Part shown: piece by piece, positions 20,007-30,522 of the stretch
How positions within the stretch are numbered: the stretch's first letter is position 1
Layout: each line of letters begins with the position of its first letter
Assembly: GCA_039621445.1 (NCBI GenBank)
Contig: CP154957.1
Span: 34,850,227-34,914,226 of the forward strand
Source: Euglena gracilis
Taxonomy: Eukaryota; Euglenida; Euglenophyceae; Euglenales
DNA length: 64,000 nt
Direction of reading: 5' to 3'
Notes under the pieces: model-generated
Told to the model about the DNA's origin: nothing
Database searches by the model: none
What the model saw: the letters and a program-made list of their open reading frames with translations, nothing else
Translations under genes and position numbers: made by a program

Positions 20007-21533
20007 GGGGGAGCACGCCGTCGGCCAGCCGTCGGCCAGCCGTGTGACTCACAGGAAAATGACCCGAGCCACAACCTTGGAATGCAAAAACAATTTTGCC
20101 GCCAATCTCCCTTCAAGGTCATGTTCATCGTTGGTGGAGGCTGCATTTTTGTCCATTTGATGTCATTTTTCGTCAATTTTTGTCAATTTTGCCGATTTTG
20201 GACTTTTTTGACCAATTTTGACCATTTCAGCCTTTATTTTTGGGGTCATTTTATTGTCATTGTGAAGGGTTTTTTGCCTACATATTATTCGAATGACTAA
20301 AAAATGCTCAGCCGGTGTCCCACTGGCAAAAATTACCTAATACCATTACCCCCCCCCTAAACGACCCCCCCCCCTAAATGACCCTCCGGGTCCCGGCCCA
20401 GACAATGGAAATTTTTTCAAGAAAAAAAGTCTTCAAAAACGACCGGGTTTTTTGAGATTTTCAGAATCGTGTGTCTTCCTTCTAGTGGAAATGATACCAG
20501 AGAACACAAATTTCACAAAAAAAATTCCGAAAAAAAAGGGGTGGGGGGTGTCCGAGACCCTTTTTTCCGACCCCCCCCCTAAGTGACCCCCCCCTAAGTG
20601 ACCCTCCGGGGTCTGGGCCGGGACAAGAGGGGAGGCGCGCCGCTCGGGGGGTCCGGGACCCCCCCCCTCCCCCCCCCCCGCGCGGCCCCTGCGCGGCCGC
20701 CCGCGCGGCCGCTCGCCCCCCCCTGGACCCCCCCCTCCCCCCACTGTGCCTAGCATAGCCAAGAAAAAAAATTTGGTGAAAAAGGCCCAAAAACGACCAA
20801 AAATGACCATTTTCGGACACAAAATGGCAAATTTGGGGGCCGCGCGCTTTGCGCGCGGCCAAAAAAGCACTTTTTTGGTCAAAAATGGCCCAAAAATGGC
20901 AAAAAATGACCACTTTTTGGACCCGAAAATCACCGATTTTCGGATGCGTTCCGCCCGCGCGGCCGCCCTCGGACCCCCCCCCCCCCCCCCCCCCCCCGCG
21001 GCCGCGCGGCCCCCCCCCCCCAGCCCCCCCCCACTGTGCCTAGCCTCCAGGGGGGTCATTTAGGGGGGGGGGTAATGGTAATGGACGAAAAAAGGCTCAA
21101 ATATTGTGTGAAATGGTTTCAAGTGACTCAAAATTGTAGCCCCTCTTGTAGAATTTGAAAGATAATTCAAAACGAACATCCGAAATTAAGATTTGGCACC
21201 CAACATGAAGCATTTGCACACCAAACTTAGGCATTAGGTGCTGAAATTAAGCAATTTTCACCCCGAAATATGCATTTGCCACTCATGCCAGCCAAAATTG
21301 TGCATTTTCCACATGAAAATGGGATTTTATTACACCCAAAATTAGGCATTTGCCACTCGAAAATAGGAATTTACACATGAAACTAGGATTTTCCTCCTCA
21401 AAATTAGGAATTTGCCTCTCAAAATTCGGAACTGGCACGCCAAATTAGGCATTTGCCACCCATGTGAGATAGACAACCTGACCCGGCTTCCGTCACGCCG
21501 TCGGCCAGCCGTCGGCCAGCCGTGTGCTCCCCC
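20007..21533. mobile_element. 1.5-kb insertion in TR1, ends GGGGGAGCAC
   Basis: The termini are GGGGGAGCAC and GTGCTCCCCC, flanked by TG (20,005-20,006 and 21,534-21,535). Removing the element and one TG rejoins the recombinase frame at the Gln-Phe-Pro block. Subterminal copies of GCCGTCGGCCAGCCGT are present at both ends. Partial relatives of the ends lie near 13,024 and 32,800. No transposase is encoded. Confidence 0.65.
20342..21079. mobile_element. 738-bp C/G-tract element, 3-bp TSD AAT
   Basis: It begins ACCATTACCCCCCCC and ends GGGGGGGGTAATGGT. AAT flanks both sides (20,339-20,341; 21,080-21,082). The interior has GC-rich palindromes such as GCGCGGCCGC and a 20-base C tract near 20,977. 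It is nested in the 1.5-kb element within TR1. Confidence 0.7.
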
Positions 21534-22043
21534 TGGGGAATTGAGAAGCAGAGGAGGCCACAATTGGAGGTCCGTCACGGTCTGACACTTCATACAAAAA
21601 AACAAGGGCAATGAGGTATGTACAGAAAGACAAAACAGGCATGGAACGAACCCGAAAATCTGTTCCAGCTCTCTCCGTACGGGCAGCAAAGCAGGCGAGT
21701 TGTTGCTCGGGTGTTGCGTACAACACCCGAGCATCAATGCACCAACGGGCCCACCCCAAAAAACAGTCGTCCAACGTCGCGTGTTGTACCCCATGGGCTG
21801 CGCAAACCCCCATGTATTCTGTAAAACAATTCAGGGCAGCCATGCGGTCGCGACGGTAATCTTTTGCCGAGACCAGATCGGAAGTTCACCAAGTAAGGCA
21901 TCAGCTTCCTCAGATGGAGATTTCACCTTTTGGAGGGACTCCACAAACTGCTTAACAGTGGGAGGGGCAGGCATGCGGGCCTCGGCGAGGTTAGCCAGGC
22001 GCATCATGGCTGTGAAGGGTGTTTTTGAAACACGTTTTAGCAT

Positions 22044-23329
22044 AGGGGGTGTTGGGGACGCGGGGGGGACGCGGGGGGGGACGCGGGGGGGGGGGGAGGT
22101 GGGGGAAGCACCATTCTAGGGACCATGATCAAAGCTGACTTTTTTTTAAAAAAAAATTCTGTTCTGTTTTTTTATTTATTTAAAAAAGCAACAGAAAAGT
22201 GCTTTTTTTAAAAAAATGGAAAGTGTGTTTTTTAAAAGAAGTTTTGCAACGCAAAAGTCTCGTCCTGTTAAAAAAAAAAACCTCCAAAAACTGGTGCATT
22301 TCCACACCCAAAATGGAGTTTTGTCAAAAATGGCCCAACATTCCCCCCAAAAAAATGTGATGGTCGATTAGATATCCAACAAAAATCCCGTTCAAAAAAT
22401 TCTTTGAAAGGCAGTCTCTAGCAAACTCAAAATGGGAAGATGGCTCTTTGGGATACACAGGGGGGGGGAATGCTCTGGGCGGCCCTGGGAAAATGCGCAA
22501 AAATGCGCAAAAAAATGCACAAAAAATGTGCCGAGTTGTACATTCCTAAGGGAAAAAGGACTTAGAAAAATTTCCAACAATGAGCCCAAAATTAAACCAA
22601 AATCACCAAAACCAGCTGAAATGAAGGCATTTTTGGTCAAAAAAAAAATGCATGAGCAAGGCGTCACTCTCTGTTCACCATAACCAACAATGTCAGCCCT
22701 CGTGCCCCGTAGGAGGCGTGAGGACGGACGGACGGACGGACGGACGGACGGACGGACGGCTAGAGAAAATTCCTTTCATCTGGACGGACGGCTGGACAGG
22801 GTGCATTTTGGTCTGGACGGACGGACGGCTAGGTTGGTCTCAAAATCGCGATAGTGAACTTATTCCTAATTACTGTATCTTTTCTGCTTGTTTTTTTTCG
22901 ATGTCATGGCTGAGACCCCTGGCGGGGTTCTAGTTACAAGCTGGGATTATCAAGTACAATTTGTCAAGTTTCAAGTTTAAGTACAACTTGTAAGTCGAAG
23001 TACAGGACCAAGGTGAAGTGGAGGACTATTTGCAAGGGTATGTTCCCTGGTGGACAATACTGGTGCAAGAGTATGTATACGTTCCCTGGTGGACAATGCC
23101 TCTAGCCTTAGTGCTGAGGCTTATTTGGCCTTATGCTGCTGACTGCTGCAGAACTGACTTTAAGTCGGTCTGTTTCTGTGAACTGTGTTTGGTTTCTTGC
23201 CTTTTCTTTTTGTTTCTGTTTACAAAATAGCCGCAGAATAAAGGAAACCGAGGAACTTTTTGTGCCAATGTGCCAAATGTGAAGGGATTTTGAAGATTCC
23301 GAAGATTTTGGCGATTTTTGGGCCAGATG
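22044..23329. other. Non-coding DNA with (ACGG)n tracts
   Basis: The stretch holds a GGGGACGCGGG array (22,050-22,093), A-rich AAAATGCGC words and GGAC tetranucleotide tracts at 22,718-22,760 and 22,780-22,835. Plus-strand frames are short and unrecognised. Confidence 0.5.
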
Positions 23330-23460
23330 GTGGCCAGTTTTTGGACCACATGTGTTGGCCAGTTTTGGGCCAGATGTGGTAACCAGTTTTTGGACCACAT
23401 GTGTTGGCCAGTTTTGGGCCAGATGTGGTGGCCAGTTTTGGGCCAGATGGTGCCAGATTT
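23330..23460 (+). repeat. About 50-bp minisatellite, GGCCAGTTTTGGGCCAGATG
   Basis: The unit GGCCAGTTTTGGGCCAGATG plus GGACCACATGTGTT recurs two and a half times. An inverted, diverged relative with the same downstream sequence lies at 61,095-61,330. Confidence 0.8.
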
Positions 23461-25456
23461 TGACCAGAAACGTTTTATCATGAGATGCTTGTTTTCTTCT
23501 GAAACTTGTTTTTTTTTGTTTCTTACAGTGTTTTTTTTGCTGTGGAACAAGTCCACTTTGCACACGAAAGCTAAAAAAATTGGGGAGGTGCAGTTTCTGA
23601 GTATGGCAAATGGGTCAGTTTTGGAGGGTTTGTGGTGGCCATTTTTGGAACCGAGGAGTGGCCAGGTTTTGGGCCAGTTTTATTGGCGATATTTTTTCAA
23701 GGAAGGGAACCAAGGGCCGCAATTTTTTTTGCGTATTTTCGGTCCGAACATCACCTGTGCGACCTTCGGCCCGGACGAACGTGGTCACCCTCCGGTGAAA
23801 ACACTGACTTCTTATCCGGCCATCACTGCGTGCGGCGTGCGAACTGATTGGTCTGGATAGCCAGGCGGCTAGCGACAGTGGCTTTCATCTGGACGGACGG
23901 CTGGACAGCCGGTATGTTGGTCGGCTAGGTTGGTCTGCCAGCCGGCTAGGTTGGTCTGCCGGCCGGCTAGGTTGGTCCGGCCAAACGCCCCCGTACTTGT
24001 GACCAGGGGAGAAGGATTCGATGCGGGGTCTCTGAAAACCCTAGTGTCCTCATCATCATTGGATGAGTACCCACACCTCATCACCCAAAGGTTTTTTCTT
24101 GAATATGGACAAAATGCCTCCAAAAAGTGTAAAAAAAGGTGGGGAAATGGAAAAATGCGCAAAAAAATGCGCAAAAAATTCTTTCAAAAAGGGGCAGAAT
24201 AGAGCACAAATCAAACAACGGGGGTGGGCCGGGTCACGGGGGGGTCACGGGGGGGGTCACGGGGGGGGGACACGGGGGGGGGATATGGCCTCTTCAATGT
24301 TTCCGGCTTCCGCGACATTTGAAAAAAAATACTGAAAGCAGTTGTGATTGAAGCACGTGCGTTTGCGGACCCCAAAATCGGGGGGTGTTCAAATCCGGGT
24401 CACGGGGGGGTCACGGGGGGGGGGTCACGGGGACGACACCCCCAACATAACTCGGCGTCAATGCAACATTGGTCAAGGAGCAATTTGATAATATACAATC
24501 AAAATCAAAAAAACCAAAATGAAACTGCAACATATAAAAAAAAGCCGTAAATTCTTAAGACACAAAAAAAATGTGCAAAAAAATCGAAAAAATGCGCAAA
24601 AAAAATGCGAAAAAATCCGGAAAATGCGGGAAAAAAATGCGCAAACATGCAAAAAAATGCGAAACACATTCCCCCCCTGGATACACCATGATCAGAAATT
24701 CCAGGTGAGAGGATGGGCTGAATGTCATGGGCTGAAAAAAATTGACAAAATGGAAAGAGAACAGGAGATGGGAACGGTGTCAACAGAAAGGACAAAAATG
24801 GGAAAGGTGTGCAGTGATTGCGGGGGGACATTCTAGGATTAGCATTGATCATGCCGAACAAACAGGAAATAACTAATGGACACTCTTTGCATGGCCAACA
24901 CCAATTGTCTTCCCGCATCCCATCAACTGCAGTGTAAAGAAATCGGAGGCATTCCGTAAGAGACTCGTTAGGTCACGACCTTCACCCATCACAAGCGGCA
25001 GGGGGGTCCCACGGGACCCCCCCCCCATGCCTGGGCTCCAACAAGAAGGGAAACCCAGTGCGGCGGGGTGGTAAGCCTGGGGGAGGGGGGAGGCGAAACA
25101 ACTACCATTTTTTTGAGTGGCAAGGATAAAATTTTGACTTCTCAGGGGGGTGTTCCCCCCGCGTCCCCCCCGCGTCCCCCCCCGCGTCCCCCCCTCGTCC
25201 CGGATTTTGGCCGGGCACGTTTTTTTGGTCGACCAAAGGAAAATTACATACAAATTTGGGTGACGCCAAAGAAAACGCATGGGGGTGGTTGGGCCATGGT
25301 TCCCCCCCGCGTCCCCCCCGCGTCCCCCCCCCCGCGTCCCCCCCGCGTCCCGAACCACCCCACTTTGCAACGTTCTTTTTCCTTCTCCCCTTTTCTTTGT
25401 TTCATCACATCAAGCAAGCCGGGACATTGCAGAAAAGCCTCTTCTATATCAGGAAA
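23461..25456. other. Non-coding DNA, GGTCACGGGGGG arrays
   Basis: GGACGG/GGCTGG words occur at 23,885-23,975, GTCACGGGGGG arrays at 24,230-24,290 and 24,395-24,440, AAAAATGCGC words at 24,560-24,660, and CCGCGTCCCCC arrays at 25,150-25,200 and 25,305-25,360. No gene is recognised. Confidence 0.5.
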
Positions 25457-25625
25457 GACCCCCCCTCCCCCGACTTTGTCCTGAGTCGGAGGGGGGACCC
25501 CCCGACTTTGTCCGAAGGACAAAGTCGGGGGGTCCCCCCTCCGACTCAGGACAAAGTCGGGGGAGGGGGGTCTTGCTATAAGTCGGTGTACCAACCCCCC
25601 TCCGACTCAGGACAAAGTCGGTGTA
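25457..25625. mobile_element. Near-perfect palindrome with GACTTTGTCCTGAGTC arms
   Basis: Two arms of about 57 bases (25,457-25,514 and 25,515-25,573) are reverse complements with only a few differences. Each contains CCCCCGACTTTGTCC and GACTCAGGACAAAGTC. A third inverted copy ends at 25,625 with GGTGTAC. The same words bound 27,185-27,535. A MITE or foldback terminus is likely. Confidence 0.7.
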
Positions 25626-25689
25626 CGCCTAATGAGGAAAAGTGTCATAATTACGTTTTCAACCAATACATTTGTCTCTTTACAGCTCC

Positions 25690-26695
25690 ATGTTGCCCGC
25701 ACAGGTCGTGAACGTCGATGAAGCCGCCCTGGGACCCCTGCCATCACCCGCAGAGTTTTTGGCACGGTTGAAGGACGCCGTGGAACCCCAAAACAAACCT
25801 TCTGCGGACACACTGCTTTTTGGCGATACTTTCAGCCAAACTGTGCCCCAGCCTTATAGCAGCGCCAAAAATCAGAAGGGGGGACTTGTCGCCCTCGCCA
25901 ATTTTCAAAAATTTGCGAAATGCGAGGCATGTCACCACGGATTTGGATGACTATATGGTGGCATTTGCAAAGTGGGTGCTTTCGGTGCACGCTTTGCATG
26001 ACACAGAACCTGAAAAGATTGCCACTAAGGCACAAAGGCAGCTTTTGTGTCAACAGGCTGGGGTGCCCATGTATGAATGGGCTCCACAAACGTTGACAAC
26101 GTATGTCAACGCATTGGCTGTGCTGTACAAACAAACAAAACCATTGCATTCCATCGTCCCAAAGGCCAAAAGCCAGTTCCCAAATTTTGTCCGATTTGTG
26201 AACGTGGCGGCATCACGGCTGAAAAAGATGAAGGCACGAGCGCCGTGTGTGATGGACGATGAGGACATGCTAAAGTTGCACGCACAGACCAAATGGGGTT
26301 CCTGGTACGAGACACAACGATACAACCTCCTGGTGCTGTCGTACAACTTGGGGCAAAGGGCAGAGTCGATGGAACAGCTCCGCATCGACAATTTTCATCC
26401 GGACGTTACTGACGAGGGCCACAAAATTATGAAAGTGAAGTTTGGCAAAATGAAGAATTTGCAAGGCAGTTCGTCCAAGGATGCCCATGAGCAGATTCTG
26501 TTCCCGCACGAGAATGAAAAAAATATGCCCCATTGTCGCTTACCACCGCCAAGTATCCATTGTTGGGACGGACGATCGCAACGGAGCACTTTTTCTTGGC
26601 GGCGGTAACGACACCTGCTACCGTTTTTTTATCCTAGAAACATTCAGTGGCATCGTGGATGCCTTGACCAGGTTTTGCGGTAGCTGCTCCCTCTT
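25690..26695 (+). pseudogene. Tyrosine recombinase relic TR3
   Basis: ATG at 25,690 follows a pyrimidine tract and TTTACAG, which could be a 3' splice site. A frameshift near 25,890-25,925 separates the first about 75 codons from a long second frame. The second frame carries the core-binding domain (Tyr-Met-Val-Ala-Phe-Ala-Lys-Trp), the Gln-Phe-Pro block and the first catalytic Arg in Gly-Gln-Arg-Ala-Glu-Ser. Another shift near 26,520 leads to a final stretch before the frame dissolves in a GCGTCCCC array. The His-x-x-Arg and nucleophilic Tyr regions are missing. It is the best-preserved catalytic N-half of the three relics. Confidence 0.6.
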
Positions 26696-26698
26696 CGT

Positions 26699-27093
26699 GG
26701 GTGTCTCCCCCGCGTCCCCCCCGCGTCCCCCCCCCCCGCGTCCCCCCCGCGTCCCACTTTGGAACCAAAATTTTGTTCTCGAGACAGCCAAATTTGGGAG
26801 GTTGATTCCTAATTTTAGGCAAATTTGAGGTTGGTGATTCCTAATTTGGTGTGGGTGATTCCTAACTTGCGGTGGGTGATTCCTAATTTGGGGTGGGTTT
26901 GTCCTAATTTGTTGTGGTAGAATCCTAATTTGGCTAAAAATTTCTCGCAGCAAATTCCTAATTTCACCGTCCCAAAAATGGCGTCTCCCCCGCGTCCCCA
27001 CCCCGCCGCGTGGGGGGCCCCCCCCCCCTCCCCACCCTCCCCCCCCCCCCCCCCCCTCCCCTCCCCCCCGCGTCCCCCCCGCGTCCCAGACAC
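26699..27093 (+). repeat. Dispersed repeat, GATTCCTAATTTG unit, copy 1
   Basis: CGCGTCCCC arrays bracket several tandem GGTGATTCCTAATTTG units and the words CACTTTGGAACCAAAATTTT and TTCTCGAGACAGCC. Copy 2 is at 63,160-63,487 in the same orientation. Confidence 0.8.
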
Positions 27094-27184
27094 CCCCTTC
27101 CCTCCTGTGCCTTGCTTTACACCATGAGTATGGTAGCCGCAACCATTATCCAATGGTTAGAAAAATGGATTGCTCCAGAAGAAA

Positions 27185-27535
27185 GGGGGTCCACCGGACT
27201 CAGGACAAAGTCGGTGGACCCACCCCCCGACTTTGTCATCCCCAAGTCCATCGTAGGGGGGGGTCGGCACGCCGTGGCGAGCCGTCCGGCTAGGGGGGGG
27301 GGGTTTGGCGTGGCGAGGGGGCCCCGGATGGGGGGGGGGGAGGGGTGCGCGGGGGTTTTCCAAGAAAATTTTCTTTGGCGCGGCTGACATGGCGTGGCGA
27401 GGGGGTCTGAAAAGGGGGGGGAGGGGGGGGTAAAATGGCGTGGCGAGGGGGTCGGTGAGGGGGGGGGGGGAGGGGTCCCCCCAGGGTACACCGACTTTGT
27501 CCTGAGTCGGAGGGGGGGTACACCGACTTAAAAAA
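27185..27535. mobile_element. G-rich element bounded by GACTTTGTCC words
   Basis: The edges carry inverted GACTCAGGACAAAGTCGG motifs. The core (27,254-27,485), with repeated TGGCGTGGCGAGGGG and AAGAAAATTTTCTTTGGCG, recurs directly at 29,664-29,893 without those edges. Confidence 0.55.
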
Positions 27536-27616
27536 AGGACACCAAGCCACTTGGTGGGGACGCGGGGGGGACGCGGGGGGGGACGCGGGGGGGACGCGGG
27601 GGCTCAACCCCCATAA

Positions 27617-27930
27617 TGCACACGTGTTACCAAAAAGTCTAAACACGCTTTCCGTAGATGTACACGTGTTACCAAAAAAGTAAACACGCTTTCCTGCCGT
27701 GTACACGTGTTACCAAAAGGAGTAAACACGCTTTCCGTACAATGTACACGTGTTACAAACACGGTACATTTGCATTGTACCGTGTTCGTAACACGGTACA
27801 ATTGCAATGTACCAAGGTACCCCATTTTTGTACACGTGTTTACTATAATCGGCATTTTTTTGCGCGAATCACGTGGACTTGAACACGGTTTTCACTACCG
27901 GTGTACATCGTGGACTCTTAACACGGTTTC
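27617..27930 (+). repeat. CGTGTTACC minisatellite plus palindrome
   Basis: Three units of TACACGTGTTACC plus AAACACGCTTTCC are followed by the palindromic region GTAACACGGTACA and by GAACACGGTTTTCAC. It is a compact version of the 13.1-kb and 14.8-kb arrays. Confidence 0.8.
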
Positions 27931-27933
27931 AAC

Positions 27934-28770
27934 ATTGTTTCGTGTTCTGATCCCGCTTTTTTACCAGGAAAACCGGGGGCGCCTTCGTCGCCCCCGGTTT
28001 TCCTGGTACTGTAAGTGTCTGATAATTTTCCCCGGTCGATAATTTCCCCCCCCCCCTGATTTTGGCCCAAAATCTGGAAATGGAAAACCGTCTGATAATT
28101 TTCCCCCCCTCAAAAAATTCCCGAGGCCTGCAAAGCATGAGAAGGTGAAGGATCGCCGCTGACGCCCTCTCACTTGCGACGAGGACGCAAGTTGTTGAGC
28201 TGAGCAAAGAGCTCGGCTGCCAGTTGAGCATCGAGGGCATCGGTGCGTTCAGCAGGAGCCTAACTAAGAGTATCTCGCTTCAAACTTGAAAAGTAGGCGA
28301 ACGCCTCATTGCGCTGCCGCTCAACCTTGTCCACGGCACTCTCCCCGGCTGGTCCGGGTGTGCTACCCTTGGACAGCCATTTGCGCAGGTGCTGTGCGGA
28401 AAGCTGCTCCTCCCCACTTGTCCTCTGCCACTCTTGCACAAATGCGCCTTGGCTCAACTGCTTTCGCAGCAGGATCTGCCCACTGTTGTCCGTGATGTGC
28501 ACTCGGTTTCGATAATCTTGCAACACAAGTGCAACAAAACCTGCATCGTGCAGGCTATATTTGCCCTTGTTGCGTTGCTCGATATGACGCTTGCCAGGTG
28601 CTGTCCCACGGGACTTCCCACGGGCCATTAGTGATTCCTTCACGGGCATGAGAAAATCTGTCAAATGAAAAACCGGTCGATAATTTCCCCCCCCCCCTGG
28701 TTTTGGGCTCCGTGGGGGGGGGGGGGAATTATCAGACACTTATAGTAAAAAAGCGGGATCAGAACACGAA
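27934..28770 (-). mobile_element. 0.84-kb TIR element with one ORF
   Basis: The inverted termini GTTTCGTGTTCTGATCCCGC (left 27,934; right ends 28,770) are followed on both sides by AAGTGTCTGATAATT and C tracts with CGGTCGATAATTTCC. A 46-base hairpin (27,961-28,007, 19-bp stem ACCAGGAAAACCGGGGGCG) has been inserted in the left terminus only. The ORF at 28,628-28,260 lies inside. Confidence 0.75.
28260..28628 (-). CDS. Hypothetical ORF of TIR element, ends at TAG then stays open
   Basis: ATG at 28,628; 122 codons to TAG at 28,262-28,260. The protein starts with a basic patch, has a soluble mixed composition with a Trp-rich middle and a charged C-terminal helix. The same frame continues past the TAG for 29 codons of good-looking helix (Asp-Ala-Gln-Leu-Ala-Ala-Glu-Leu) to a TGA. 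No family is recognised. It could be a DNA-binding protein of the element. Confidence 0.4.
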   Translation of the reverse strand: MARGKSRGTAPGKRHIEQRNKGKYSLHDAGFVALVLQDYRNRVHITDNSGQILLRKQLSQGAFVQEWQRTSGEEQLSAQHLRKWLSKGSTPGPAGESAVDKVERQRNEAFAYFSSLKRDTLS

Positions 28771-30069
28771 ACATCTTATAAAAAAGGGTATGGTGACACC
28801 AAATTTCTTTGGGATAGAGTCCGAATTCAGAGGGATTCCCAATTTTTTTCCTCAAAAATTCCCAACCACAACCAAACACCCTCATTTTGTTTTGCAAATT
28901 CCTTTGGGGGTGGTTCGGGTCACGGGGGGGTCACGGGGGGCGGGTCACGGGGGGGGGGGGGGGGCATGGGGGAACACCACATTTTTGGTGGCAAAATTAG
29001 GAATCACCGAGCCGGAATTTTTGTGGATAAATTCCAAAATTAGGAATCCCCACACCTGAAATTAGGAATTTGACACCAAATTAGGAATCACCAAGCCCAA
29101 ATTTGAAAATTTTACACCTCAAAATTAGGAAGCTGCATGAGAATTTTATCAAATTAGGCATCACCGGCCAAAAATTTTACCTACAAAATTTCGCCGAAAA
29201 TGGTCCTTGTTCGGATCACGGGGGGGTCACGGGGGGGGGTCACGGGGGGGGGGGTCACGGGGATAACACCCCCTTTGCAAACATCACTTATTTGGGGCCA
29301 ATGTTCTGAACTTATTTTCCTGGTTAGGCTTGCTGAAACCACCCTACTCCGACGACAACAAAAAGGCAACACAAAGCTCATTCGCCAACCGGACAGTAGG
29401 TATGGGCTCAAGTTTGAGTGGTCAGTTTCAACAACCATGGTGCAGACTTATATTGGGCACGCGTGCGGATCACCACAGGCGGTCCAGGGATAGTTGGCGC
29501 ATGGTCAAATTCATCTGTTTCAGGGTTGGAGATGCAACGGGTTCCATAAATCAACAACGAACAGTGGCCCGTCAGCAGCAGTGAACAAATTAGTTCAGTT
29601 TATAGTTCATAGAAAATGTTATGTCCTCTTCATTTTATCACCAAAAAACCAAATGTCACGTCCTGGGGGGTCGGCACGCCGTGGCGAGGTTTCCGGCTAG
29701 GGTGGGGGGAGGGGAGGGTTTGGCGTGGCGAGGGGGTCCCGGATGGGGGGGGGAGGGTTGCGCGGGGGTTTGCCAAGAAAATTTTCTTTGGCGGGCCTGA
29801 CATGGCGTGGCGAGGGGGTCTGAAAAGGGGGGGGGAGGGGGGGTAAAATGGCGTGGCGAGGGTCGGTGAGGGGGGTGGAGGGGTGTGCCCCCCTTGCTCC
29901 TTTTATCACCAAAACAAAACCAAATGTAAAAAAAAAATTAACGTTTTGTGACAACGTATGCATTTATGGCATTGCCAACCCTTGTCTGCACTATCGTCTT
30001 TTGGATCATTGGTGGAAGCATCTTGTAGCAACACCTGCCCAGACGAATCATGAACTTCTGATGGATAGT
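28771..30069. other. Non-coding DNA, AATTAGGAATCAC and GTCACGGGGG repeats
   Basis: AAATTAGGAATCAC-type units recur across 28,985-29,170, flanked by GTCACGGGGGG arrays (28,917-28,960; 29,215-29,262). The second copy of the TGGCGTGGCGAGGGG segment is at 29,664-29,893. A short open stretch at 29,280-29,490 has no recognisable domain. Confidence 0.5.
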
Positions 30070-30074
30070 GATGG

Positions 30075-30400
30075 ATGAGGGGGCGGACGGACGGACGGAC
30101 GGACGGCTGGTGAAAAAAGCGAAGGTCCGGACGGACGGCTGAGCTTGTGGGCTTGGTCCAGACGGCTGAAGAAAATGCACTTGGCCCAGCTGGCCGGCTG
30201 GCCGGCTGGCCGGCTGGCCGTTGGAAGCGCAGGCGTCTCAGTGCACGCGACTCTGGGCGGATATATACCAATTTTTTTTTGGTCCGGCCGGCTGGCAAGA
30301 CAGACATTGGTCCGGCTTGACGGACGGCTGGCGAAAAAATGCTTCGTCCGGACGGACGGCTGGGCGTCCAGCATTGGTCCGGCTGAAGGGCTAGCCGGCC
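30075..30400 (+). repeat. GGACGG / GGCTGGCC repeat block, copy 1
   Basis: (GGAC)n, GGTCCGGACGGACGGCTG and GGCTGGCCGGCTGGCC runs are arranged in a fixed order. The same order occurs inverted at 60,205-60,355 plus 62,020-62,205, so this is a defined dispersed repeat and not random simple sequence. Confidence 0.8.
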
Positions 30401-30522
30401 AGCCACCCCCTGAAAGTGCACAAGTTTAAAAGAACCTTCAAGCGGGTGAAAAACTTTTGCTCGCCACCAGTCCAGGTGTTTCGGACTGGTGCAAAACCCC
30501 ACAGCACCAAGTGACGGCTTCT

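Larger units (their letters stand above)
18566..22043 (-). pseudogene. Tyrosine recombinase relic TR1, multiply interrupted
   Basis: Three minus-strand blocks read in order as one integrase-type recombinase. 22,043-21,536 is the N-terminal core-binding domain, with one frameshift near 21,850. 20,004-19,682 holds the first catalytic Arg region (Tyr-Arg-Ala-Glu-Val-Leu). 18,958-18,566 holds the C-terminal box (Asp-Leu-Ala-Arg-Arg-Ala-Gly) and a terminal Tyr in Ala-Val-Tyr-His-Arg, the expected nucleophile position. The blocks are separated by a 1.5-kb insertion (20,007-21,533) and a 0.7-kb insertion (18,966-19,674), each with a nested element. Crypton-like DNA transposons are the likeliest source; a DIRS-type retroelement is less likely because no reverse transcriptase is nearby. 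Confidence 0.6.
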
